From Alphaproteobacteria bacterium (GTDB taxonomy: Bacteria; Pseudomonadota; Alphaproteobacteria; Reyranellales; Reyranellaceae), in contig VGCZ01000018.1 in NCBI GenBank assembly GCA_016869975.1, positions 35,595 through 99,594 on the forward strand: DNA of 64,000 nt. Direction: 5' to 3'. The translations under genes were made by a program, and so were the position numbers. The notes under the pieces were generated by a model that worked only from the letters and a program-made list of their open reading frames with translations, made no database searches and was not told where the DNA came from. Position 1 is the first letter of the stretch; each line of letters begins with the position of its first letter. Positions 53,371 to 61,029 of the stretch are shown here, piece after piece.

Positions 53371-53517
53371 TCGCGACCCGACGCTGTCACGAGCCGGTGG
53401 AACGCCAGCGCTCCCGAAGAGGGACATGATTTCGCCGCATCGGGACAATTCCCGGGCCGCCGCTGGGGATGGGCTTTGGCACAATGAGACTCCTATCCCT
53501 TGCGCGGAGTCTGCCCG

Positions 53518-55542
53518 GTGAAAATCGTCCGAACGGTGTGCGCTCACGATTGTCCCGACATGTGCTCGCTGCTGGCCCATGTCGAGAACGGCCGCGTGGT
53601 GAAGATCGAGGGCGATCCGGATCAGCCGCTGACCGCCGGCTTCGCCTGCGGCAAGGTCAATCGTGATGTCGATCTGGTGCATTCACCGGAACGACTGACC
53701 ACGCCGCTGCGCCGCGTCGGCAAGAAGGGCGAGGGCAAGTTCGCGCCGATCGGTTGGGACGAGGCGCTCGACGAGATCGCCTCGCGCTTCAAGGCGATCA
53801 TCGCCAAGTCCGGCCCACTTGCCCTGCTCGGCTACGCATACAGCGCCCATCAGGGCCTGACCAATCGCGGCCTGCCCGGCGGCATGTTCCATGCGCTGGG
53901 CGCCAGCCGGCTGATCGCCGGCACGGTCTGCGATTCGTGTTGCGAGACGGCGTGGGAGATGACCGCGGGCGGCGTCGGCGGCGCCGATCCCGAGGCGGTC
54001 GTCGACTCCGAGCTGGTGATCGCCTGGGGCGCCGACCTGATGGCGGTCAACGTGCACTACTGGGCGCTGGTCGAGGCGCAGCGCAAGCGTGGGCTGAAGG
54101 TCGTGGTGATCGATCCGCGCCGCAGCCGCACGGCGCAGAAGGCCGACTGGCATATCCCGATCCGCATCGGCACCGACGCCGCCCTGGCGCTGGGCATGAT
54201 GCACATCCTGGTGCGCGACAAGAAGGTCGATCGCGACTACATCGCCAGGCACACCCTGGGCTTCGACAAGGTCGAGGCCGAGGTGCTGCCGCGCTTCACG
54301 CCCGCGCGCACGGCGGAGATCACCGGGCTGTCGGTCGCCGATGTCGAGCGGCTGGCGGCGATGTACGGCGCGACGAAGCGCGTGATGATCCGCGTCGGCG
54401 AAGGCATGACGCGTCTGGCCCAGGGCGGCCAGGCCGGCCGCGCGGTGTGCCTGCTGCCCGGCGTGACCGGCTCCTATGGCGTGCGCGGCGGCGGCGCGCT
54501 GCTGCTGACGGCCGCGTCGTGCGATCTCAACTACAACGCCATCCGCAAGCCCTCGGGGCCAACGAACACGCGGACGGTCAACCATCTGCGCCTGGGCGAG
54601 GCGCTGCTCGACATGAAGGCCCCCAGGATCGAGGGCCTGTTCATCGCCGCCAACAATCCCGCGGTCACCAATCCCGAGGTGCACAAGACGCGCCAAGGTC
54701 TGGCGCGCGAGGATCTGTTCACCGTGGTGCATGACCCGTTCATGACGATGACCGCGCGCTACGCCGATATCGTGCTGCCGGCGACGACCTATCTCGAGAC
54801 CGACGACATGTTCCGCGCCTATGGCGCCTACTGGATGCAGTACGGCCCGCGCGCGGTCGATCCGCAGGGTCAGGCGCGCTCCAACGTGCAGGTGGCGCAG
54901 GCGCTGGCGCAGCGCATGGGGCTCGCCGATCCGGTGTTCCGCATGACGCCGTCCGAGCTGCTCACCGAGCTGTTCAAGGGCGCCACCGGCAAACCCGGCA
55001 CGGTCGACACCAGGACGCTGCCCAGCGCCGGCCCGATCAACATCGCGCCGACGACCGAAGGCCAGATCTTCAAGACGCCCTCGGGCAGGCTGGAGTTCTA
55101 CTCCGAGCAACTGGCCAAACAGGGCGGGCCGCCGATGCCGGACTGGACGCCCGATCCCGAGGAAGTGCGCGACGCAGAGCGCTGGCCGCTGCGCCTGCTG
55201 ACGGCGCCCGGCTACTTCCAGGCGCACACCGCCTTCTCCGGCGTCGCCTTCCTGCGCAAGCGCGAGGGCGAGCCGATCTGCGTGCTGCATCCCGAGGATG
55301 CGACCAGGCGCGGCCTGAAGCACGGCGACAAGGTCAAGCTGTTCAACCAGCGCGGCACGGTCGGCCTGGTGCTGAAAGTCAGCGACGAGGTGCGGCCGGG
55401 CGTCGTGCTGGTGCCCGGGCAGCGGCCCGACGCGGAAGCGGTGTCCGGCACGGTCAACATGCTGTGCTCCGACCGCTACACCGACATGGGCGAAGGCGCC
55501 ACCTACCAGAGCACCTTCCTCGACGTCGCGGCCTGGAGCTGA
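53518..55542 (+). CDS. Molybdopterin-dependent oxidoreductase (DMSO reductase family)
   Basis: A protein of 674 residues of the bis-MGD family. The N-terminal [4Fe-4S] ligands are Cys8, Cys12, Cys16 and Cys44 (C-x3-C-x3-C-x27-C). GTVCDSCCETAW lies near the Mo site, and NPAVTNPEVH and DIVLPATTYLETDD are typical. There is no Tat leader, so it is cytoplasmic. The family includes formate dehydrogenase-like and other small-molecule reductases; the substrate is unclear. GTG at 53518 follows GGAG by 9 bases. Its stop overlaps the start of the GFA gene (TGATG). Confidence 0.9.
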   Translation: MKIVRTVCAHDCPDMCSLLAHVENGRVVKIEGDPDQPLTAGFACGKVNRDVDLVHSPERLTTPLRRVGKKGEGKFAPIGWDEALDEIASRFKAIIAKSGPLALLGYAYSAHQGLTNRGLPGGMFHALGASRLIAGTVCDSCCETAWEMTAGGVGGADPEAVVDSELVIAWGADLMAVNVHYWALVEAQRKRGLKVVVIDPRRSRTAQKADWHIPIRIGTDAALALGMMHILVRDKKVDRDYIARHTLGFDKVEAEVLPRFTPARTAEITGLSVADVERLAAMYGATKRVMIRVGEGMTRLAQGGQAGRAVCLLPGVTGSYGVRGGGALLLTAASCDLNYNAIRKPSGPTNTRTVNHLRLGEALLDMKAPRIEGLFIAANNPAVTNPEVHKTRQGLAREDLFTVVHDPFMTMTARYADIVLPATTYLETDDMFRAYGAYWMQYGPRAVDPQGQARSNVQVAQALAQRMGLADPVFRMTPSELLTELFKGATGKPGTVDTRTLPSAGPINIAPTTEGQIFKTPSGRLEFYSEQLAKQGGPPMPDWTPDPEEVRDAERWPLRLLTAPGYFQAHTAFSGVAFLRKREGEPICVLHPEDATRRGLKHGDKVKLFNQRGTVGLVLKVSDEVRPGVVLVPGQRPDAEAVSGTVNMLCSDRYTDMGEGATYQSTFLDVAAWS

Positions 55543-55955
55543 TGGCCGTTCACGAGGGCCAGTACTGGGGCTCGTGCCATTGCGGCGCGGTGCGCTTTCG
55601 CATCGACGCCGAGATCCGCGAGCTCACCACCTGCGACTGCTCGCTTTGCGCCCGGAAGAACGCGCTGATGACGCGCGTGCACGATAGCGCGCTCACCATC
55701 CTCGCCGGCGAGGACGCGCTGTCGCTCTATCAATGGAACACAGGGCGCGCGCAGCACTATTTCTGCTCGCGCTGCGGCATCTATACCTTCCACCGCAAGC
55801 GCGCCCTGCCCGACCACTACGAGATCAACGTGTGCTGCCTCGACGGCTTCGACGCCAGCGCGGTGCCGGTGCGTGGCGTCGATGGCCTGGGCATGTCGGT
55901 GGTCGCGGACGGCGCCCGCGCGGAGTGGCCTGGGCCGCGCGAAGCGAAGCGTTGA
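55542..55955 (+). CDS. GFA family (glutathione-dependent formaldehyde-activating-like) protein
   Basis: A zinc protein of 137 residues. Zinc ligand motifs are GSCHCGAVRFRI (13-17), TCDCSLCARKN and YFCSRCGIYTFH. The family is named after Gfa of Paracoccus, but most members, like this short one, have no tested role. It is translationally coupled to the molybdopterin oxidoreductase, which makes a joint role plausible, for example C1 or aldehyde handling. Confidence 0.88.
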   Translation: MAVHEGQYWGSCHCGAVRFRIDAEIRELTTCDCSLCARKNALMTRVHDSALTILAGEDALSLYQWNTGRAQHYFCSRCGIYTFHRKRALPDHYEINVCCLDGFDASAVPVRGVDGLGMSVVADGARAEWPGPREAKR

Positions 55956-55960
55956 TTGAA

Positions 55961-55988
55961 TACCTTCCCCCGCCAGCGGGGGAGGGTA
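55961..55988. repeat. Short palindrome TACCTTCCCC...GGGGAGGGTA
   Basis: A near-perfect 13-bp stem with a two-base loop lies 5 bases past the GFA stop and 22 bases before the next gene. It is related in style to the family-2 palindromes and may end the preceding transcript. Confidence 0.55.
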
Positions 55989-56010
55989 CACTTCGTCTGA
56001 GGAGGCCATC

Positions 56011-56469
56011 ATGATCGCACGCAGGATAATGGGACTGGCGCTGACGCTGCTGCTGGCGGCGCCGCCGTTGATGGCGCAGGGCGGCACGCCGCAGGCGTTC
56101 CTCGATTCGATCTACCGGGCCTATACGGAGAAAGGCTTCAAGGGCCATCCCTATAATCTGGCGGAGCGCTATTTCGCCGGACCGCTGCGCGAGGCGATCG
56201 AGAAGGATTTCGCCGAATCCAAAAAGCGCGGCGAGGCGCCGATGCTCAACGGCGATCCCTTCATCGACGCGCAGGAGACCGAGATCGCCAATGTCGCGGT
56301 CACCGCCTGGTCCACAGGCCCGACCACGGCGATGGGCGTCGCGACCTTCACCAATTTCGGCAAACCGCAGCGCGTGACGCTGGAGCTGGTCTCCACCCCG
56401 GCGGGCTGGCGCATCACCGAGATCAAGGCGCCCAGCGGCTCGCTGCGCGCCATGTACAAGCTCAAATAG
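56011..56469 (+). CDS. Secreted DUF3828-like hypothetical protein
   Basis: A protein of 152 residues with a signal peptide (cleavage near PPLMAQ, residue 22). The mature domain has FLDSIYRAYTEKGFKG, a GDPFIDAQETEI segment and a C-terminal GWRITEIKAPSGSLRAM, a layout like DUF3828 and NTF2-type periplasmic proteins. It contains no Cys. It is followed 10 bases later by a cytoplasmic protein gene. Function unknown. Confidence 0.65.
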   Translation: MIARRIMGLALTLLLAAPPLMAQGGTPQAFLDSIYRAYTEKGFKGHPYNLAERYFAGPLREAIEKDFAESKKRGEAPMLNGDPFIDAQETEIANVAVTAWSTGPTTAMGVATFTNFGKPQRVTLELVSTPAGWRITEIKAPSGSLRAMYKLK

Positions 56470-56479
56470 GAGGGAACCG

Positions 56480-57061
56480 ATGAGCACCGCGGACGCCAAT
56501 CGTGTGATCGTCACGGGCGAGAACCCGTTCATCCGGCTGAGCGAGAAGGACGGCGACCCCGAGACGACCAACGCCAGCTACTGGCGTATCCTGTTCTCGC
56601 CCGGCGGCCCGGGCCACGTGCTCTATCTCAGGAGCGAGCTGACCGAGAACCGCTGGCGCATCTATTCCGACAACATCGCCATGGCGCGTTGGCTGCAATC
56701 GACGGTGCAGGGCATGCTCAACGCCGAGCTCAAGGACCTGTCGATTCCCGTCACCGACGCCGAATTCGGCAAGTCGGGCGATCCGCGCTACTTCTGGACC
56801 GAGCACCTGATGGCGCGCGGCGAGGAGATCGCGCTCACCTGGCACGACATCGGCGATCCGCTGCTGATCCACACCCAGCCCAATGCGCAACCCAACCCGC
56901 GGCCCTACGGCGTGTGCACCGTGCTGGTGCCGGCGCTGGGCGCGCGGCTCACCCGCAACGGCGTGCAAGCCAAGGGCCAGCCGTGGAAGCGCGAACGCGA
57001 AGGCCGCCCCTTCAGCACCTGCTGCCTGGCGTTCTCCGAGAGCTGGACCGAGGCGCGCTAA
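56480..57061 (+). CDS. Conserved hypothetical protein
   Basis: A soluble protein of 193 residues. It begins MSTADANRVIVTGENPFIRL. It contains ENRWRIYSDNIAMARWLQSTVQGM, a RYFWTEHLMARGEEIALTWHD stretch, and the conserved-looking end FSTCCLAFSESWTEAR. I do not recognise a family. Aromatic residues and single His in the middle suggest a ligand-binding fold, no more than that. AGGAGG sits 7 bases before the ATG. It probably shares a transcript with the secreted protein before it. Confidence 0.65.
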   Translation: MSTADANRVIVTGENPFIRLSEKDGDPETTNASYWRILFSPGGPGHVLYLRSELTENRWRIYSDNIAMARWLQSTVQGMLNAELKDLSIPVTDAEFGKSGDPRYFWTEHLMARGEEIALTWHDIGDPLLIHTQPNAQPNPRPYGVCTVLVPALGARLTRNGVQAKGQPWKREREGRPFSTCCLAFSESWTEAR

Positions 57062-57071
57062 ACCTCCCTCC

Positions 57072-57100
57072 TCCTTCTCCCGCTTTCGCGAGGAGAAGGA
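57072..57100. repeat. Family-2 palindrome between convergent genes
   Basis: TCCTTCTCC (57072-57080) and GGAGAAGGA (57092-57100) form a 9-bp perfect stem. The arms are the same as in the element after tig at 8.66 kb. It lies between the stop of the hypothetical protein and the GST stop. Confidence 0.7.
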
Positions 57101-57103
57101 AAA

Positions 57104-57817
57104 CTACGCCGCCTTGTACGACCCGCGGCCGAAGATCTTGTCCATCATGTCGGGCTGCGCCTTGTCGAAAGCGGTGGTCTTCGCCCGCACCTCGTCGGTG
57201 AGCTTCACGGTGCGCTGCGCCGCCGGCCGCTCGGCGATGCGCGCTACCCACTCGGCGAGCTTCGGATAGTCCTTGGCCACGTCGGGCCCCATCAGGGTCG
57301 GCACCAGCCGCGCCCAGGGCCAGGTGGCGATGTCGGCGACGCCGTATTCCGCGCCGCCCAGCCACGTCGTCTTCGATAGCCGACCCTCGAGCACCTCGAG
57401 CACGCGCCGGGCCTGGGTGCGGTAGCGATCGAGCGAGTACTCGTTGCCCTTGGGTGCGAAGCGCATGAAGTGCACGTACTGGCCGAACATCGGCCCGACG
57501 CCGGTCATCTGGACCATCATCCACTGCAGCGCGTCGTAGCGCGCGGCGCCGTCCTTGGGCAGGAACTTGCCGGTCTTCTCGGCGAGATAGATCAGGATCG
57601 CGCCCGATTCGAAGACCGTGTACGGCTTGCCGCCCGGCCCGTCGCGGTCGACGATCACCGGCACCTTGGCGTTGGGATTGAGCTTCTTGAATTCGTCTGC
57701 GAACTGCGCGCCGCCGAACACGTCGATCGGTCGCACGTTGTACTCGAGCCCCATCTCCTCGAGCGCGAGGTAGATCTTCACGACGTTGGGGCTGCCCATA
57801 GCATAGAAATCGATCAT
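57104..57817 (-). CDS. Glutathione S-transferase family protein
   Basis: A protein of 237 residues. The N-terminal thioredoxin-like domain has DFYAMGSPNVVKIYLALEE, LNPNAKVPVIVD and the cis-Pro/ESGAILIYLAEK glutathione site. The C-terminal helical domain has GVADIATWPWARL. The pattern is closest to the YfcG/YghU-like (Nu) type, which has disulfide-bond reductase activity. ATG at 57817. It is divergent from pxpA. Confidence 0.92.
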   Translation of the reverse strand: MIDFYAMGSPNVVKIYLALEEMGLEYNVRPIDVFGGAQFADEFKKLNPNAKVPVIVDRDGPGGKPYTVFESGAILIYLAEKTGKFLPKDGAARYDALQWMMVQMTGVGPMFGQYVHFMRFAPKGNEYSLDRYRTQARRVLEVLEGRLSKTTWLGGAEYGVADIATWPWARLVPTLMGPDVAKDYPKLAEWVARIAERPAAQRTVKLTDEVRAKTTAFDKAQPDMMDKIFGRGSYKAA

Positions 57818-57928
57818 GATGATCTCCAGTGGTTCGCGATGGCGCCGAGCATGCCACGTGTCCGCGCCGTCAGGAACAACGCCGCCAATCCGCGCCCGCG
57901 CGCCAAGACATACCGGAGCCTGCCGAGC

Positions 57929-58696
57929 ATGAAGATCAACCTGAACGCCGATATCGGCGAGGGCTTCGGCGCCTACGATATCGGCAATGACGCCGATCTG
58001 ATGAGGGAGATCCGCTCGGCCAGCGTCGCTTGCGGCTTCCACGCCGGCGACGCCAACACCATGCATCGCCTGGTGAGCCTGGCGAAGACGTGCGATGTCA
58101 GCCTCGGCGCGCATCCCGGATTCAACGACCTCTGGGGATTCGGCCGTCGCCGCATCGAGATGAGGCCCAAGGACCTCGAGTTGATGGTCGCCTACCAGAT
58201 CGGCGCGCTGCAGGCGATGGCGCGCTACGCCGGCCTCCAGGTGACGCATCTGAAGCCGCACGGCGCACTCAACAACATGGCGGCGGAGCGCGAGGACTAC
58301 GCGCTGGCGATCGGCCGCGCCATCCAGGCCGTCGATCCCGACATCATCTACGTCGCGCTCTACGGCTCGCAGATGGAGAAGGCTGCGCGCACGCTCGGGC
58401 TCAGGCTGGCGCGCGAGGGCTTCGCGGACCGGCACTACGAGGACGACGGCAATCTCTCTCCGCGCTCGATCCCCGGCACCGTCTTCAAGGACCCGGACAA
58501 GGCACTGGCGCAGTCGCTGAGCATGGTGCGCGACGGCCACCTGATCTCCCGTCAGGGCAACCGGGTGCCCGTCACGGTCGAGACGCTCTGCGTGCACGGC
58601 GACGAGCCGACCGCTGTGTCGGTGGCACGCCATGTGCGTCAGGGTCTCGAAGCCGCGGGTTGCCGGATCGTGACGATCCCTGAGATGCTGGGTTGA
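57929..58696 (+). CDS. pxpA: 5-oxoprolinase subunit A (LamB/YcsF family)
   Basis: A protein of 255 residues of the LamB/YcsF family. It opens MKINLNADIGEGFGAYDIGND, and has SVACGFHAGDANTM, LGAHPGFNDLWGFGRR and THLKPHGALNNM. PxpA works with PxpB and PxpC to open 5-oxoproline with ATP. Neither partner is encoded in the window, so this copy is an orphan. It may serve a different substrate imported with the Bug receptor encoded next. CGGAG precedes the ATG by 11 bases. Confidence 0.9.
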   Translation: MKINLNADIGEGFGAYDIGNDADLMREIRSASVACGFHAGDANTMHRLVSLAKTCDVSLGAHPGFNDLWGFGRRRIEMRPKDLELMVAYQIGALQAMARYAGLQVTHLKPHGALNNMAAEREDYALAIGRAIQAVDPDIIYVALYGSQMEKAARTLGLRLAREGFADRHYEDDGNLSPRSIPGTVFKDPDKALAQSLSMVRDGHLISRQGNRVPVTVETLCVHGDEPTAVSVARHVRQGLEAAGCRIVTIPEMLG

Positions 58697-58721
58697 CTTT
58701 CGATCGCGTCGGGGGCCTGAG

Positions 58722-59705
58722 ATGAACAGGATCTTGTCTGTCTGCGCCGGGGTGCTGGCCATGCTGCTGGCGGCGGCGAGCGTCGCGTTCGCGCAGTATC
58801 CCGATCGAGCGATCACCATCACCGTCGGCTTCGCGCCCGGCGGCACCAGCGACGTCGCCGCACGCATCCTCGCCGAGCGCCTGACCGCCTCGCTGAAGGT
58901 GCCGGTCGTGGTCGAGAACAAGCCGGGCGCCGGCGGCTCGATCGCCGCCGCGTCCACGGCGGCCGCGACACCCGACGGCTATCGCATCATGCTGTCGGAC
59001 CCCGGCGCCTTCGCCATCAATCCGATCATGCTGCCGCAGAACGCGCGCTACGATCCGCTCACCGACTTCACGCCGATCGCGCTGGTCGGCCAGTCGCCGC
59101 TGGTGCTGGTCGTGCCCGCCAGCAAACCGTTCGCGACCTTGGAGGCGCTCAACGCACATCTGCGCGCCAACGCCGCGACCGCCAGCTACGCCTCCTCCGG
59201 CCCGGCCGGCATCACCCAGTTCGGCGCCGAGGTCTACCTCAAGCGCGCCGGCGGGCTGACGGCCCTGCACGTGCCTTATCGCGGCGGCGCGCCGATGATG
59301 GAGGCGCTGATGAAGGGCGAGACGGATTTCGGCGTCGCCGTCCTCGCCTCGGCCGTGCCGCAGATCAGCGCCGGCACCGTGCGCGCTTTGGCGCTGGCCG
59401 CACCCAGCGCCACGCCGGTTGTCGCCAAGGTGCCCTTGCTGGAGACGCTGGGCGTCAAGGGCGCGGTCATGACGTCCTGGGTGATCATGATTGGCCCGCG
59501 CGGCCTGCCGGCCGAGATCGCCGCGAAGCTGAACGCCGCGATCAACGAGGCGATCAAGGAGCCGGACGTGCGCGAGCGGCTGCTGAAGGCCGGCATCGAG
59601 ACCTATCAGCCGGCCGATCCGGCGGGCACCGGCGCCTATCTCAGGCAGGAAGTCGAGCGCTACCGCGGCTTCCAGAGCGAGCTGGGCGAGCGGCTGACCA
59701 AGTGA
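58722..59705 (+). CDS. Tripartite tricarboxylate transporter substrate-binding protein (Bug family)
   Basis: A periplasmic binding protein of 327 residues. It has a signal peptide (ends near VAFAQ, residue 24). The Bug motifs are YPDRAITITVGFAPGGTSDVAARI, VVENKPGAGGSIAA, and the middle signature YASSGPAGITQFGAEVY. Bug proteins bind carboxylates or amides. TctA/TctB membrane subunits are not present here, which is common. It follows pxpA by 25 bases and precedes the LLM monooxygenase by 7, so the three look like one operon. Confidence 0.93.
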   Translation: MNRILSVCAGVLAMLLAAASVAFAQYPDRAITITVGFAPGGTSDVAARILAERLTASLKVPVVVENKPGAGGSIAAASTAAATPDGYRIMLSDPGAFAINPIMLPQNARYDPLTDFTPIALVGQSPLVLVVPASKPFATLEALNAHLRANAATASYASSGPAGITQFGAEVYLKRAGGLTALHVPYRGGAPMMEALMKGETDFGVAVLASAVPQISAGTVRALALAAPSATPVVAKVPLLETLGVKGAVMTSWVIMIGPRGLPAEIAAKLNAAINEAIKEPDVRERLLKAGIETYQPADPAGTGAYLRQEVERYRGFQSELGERLTK

Positions 59706-59712
59706 GGGGTAC

Positions 59713-61029
59713 ATGAGCGCGAAGCCATTTCATCTCGCCTGGTTCCTCCAGGGCTCCAGCGCGCAGGCCTGGGGCGAGGCCTGGACCGGCCATATCGGCC
59801 AGACCTGGATGGAGCCCGAGCTGTTCCTGAACATGGCGCGCTCGCTGGAGCGCGCCTGCTTCGACTACATCCTGCTGGAGGACTCGTCCTACGTCGGCGA
59901 GAGCTTCAACGGCTCGACCAGGATCTACCTTGAGAACGGCCTCTCCGTGCCGCGCCAGGACCCCTCGGTGATCGCCGCGCTGATGACGCAGGTGACCTCG
60001 CGCATCGGCATCGTGCCGACCTTCGGCACCTACGCCTATCACCCCTATCTGCTCGCCCGACTGGTGGCGACGCTCGATCAGGTGTCGGGTGGCCGCATCG
60101 GCTGGAACGCCGTCACCGGCAGCTCGGACTTCGCGGCGATGAACTTTGGCATGCAGGGCATGCCCGAGCACGACCTGCGCTACGACATGGCCGACGAATA
60201 CATGGAGGTCTGCCGCGGCCTTTGGGGATCGTGGGAGCCCGGCGCGATCATCGCCGATCGCCAGAAAGGCATCCTGGTCGACCACACCAAGGTGCACGCC
60301 GTGAACCACAGCGGCCGCTTCTACAGCACGCGCGGGCCGCTGAACTCGGGCCCGGCGCCGCAGGGCCAGCCGGTCATTGCCCAGGCCGGTGGCTCGGCGC
60401 GCGGCCGGCGATTCGCTGCCACCCACGCCGACACCATCGTCGTGCACGCCAAGGGCATCGAGGCGATGAAGGCCTACCGCGAGGACGTGCACAAGAACAT
60501 GGCGGCGCAGGGCCGCAAGCCGTCGGACTGCAAGATCCTGTTTCTGATCAACCCGATCATCGGCGAGACCGAGGACGAAGCGAAGGAGCGCCGCAAGCGG
60601 CGGCAAGCCTTCGCGATCGAGCACATCGAGGAGCGCCTGGCGCATTTCGGCAAGGTGACCAACATCGATTTCGGCCAGTTCGATCTCGACAAGCCCCTGC
60701 CGGATCACGTCACGACCAACGGCCATCAGCAGAATCTCGAGAACTACCGCAAGATGGCCAACGGCCGTTCGATCCGCGAGACCATGGCGAGCTTCAACGC
60801 GGTCGACTACTCGATCGAGCTCACCGGCACGCCCGATTCAGTGGCGGCGCGCATGGGCGAGGTCATGCAGGAAGTCGGCGGCGACGGCTACCTGTTCGCC
60901 ATGCCCAACGTGCACCGCCGCACCCTGGCGGAGATCGAGGACGGGCTGATCCCCGCCCTGCAGGACCGCGGGCTGGTGCGCAAAGCCTACGAACACAGGC
61001 AGTTCAGGGACAATCTGCTCGCGTTCTGA
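59713..61029 (+). CDS. NtaA/SnaA/DszA family flavin monooxygenase (LLM class)
   Basis: An FMNH2-dependent monooxygenase of 438 residues. It has FHLAWFLQGSSAQAWGEAW at the start, FDYILLEDSSYVGESF, and the flavin-binding TYAYHPYLLARLVATLDQVSGGRIGWNAVTGS region (seen as overlapping parts). QAGGSARGRRFAA and NGRSIRETMASF are further family marks. Members cleave C-N or C-S bonds (nitrilotriacetate, dibenzothiophene sulfone) with reduced flavin from a separate reductase, which is not here. Co-transcribed with the Bug receptor and pxpA. Confidence 0.92.
   Translation: MSAKPFHLAWFLQGSSAQAWGEAWTGHIGQTWMEPELFLNMARSLERACFDYILLEDSSYVGESFNGSTRIYLENGLSVPRQDPSVIAALMTQVTSRIGIVPTFGTYAYHPYLLARLVATLDQVSGGRIGWNAVTGSSDFAAMNFGMQGMPEHDLRYDMADEYMEVCRGLWGSWEPGAIIADRQKGILVDHTKVHAVNHSGRFYSTRGPLNSGPAPQGQPVIAQAGGSARGRRFAATHADTIVVHAKGIEAMKAYREDVHKNMAAQGRKPSDCKILFLINPIIGETEDEAKERRKRRQAFAIEHIEERLAHFGKVTNIDFGQFDLDKPLPDHVTTNGHQQNLENYRKMANGRSIRETMASFNAVDYSIELTGTPDSVAARMGEVMQEVGGDGYLFAMPNVHRRTLAEIEDGLIPALQDRGLVRKAYEHRQFRDNLLAF

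Noticed and set aside
57818..58957. N-terminal extension of the GST
   Set aside because: It is antisense to pxpA and part of the Bug gene. The GST fold begins at 57817.
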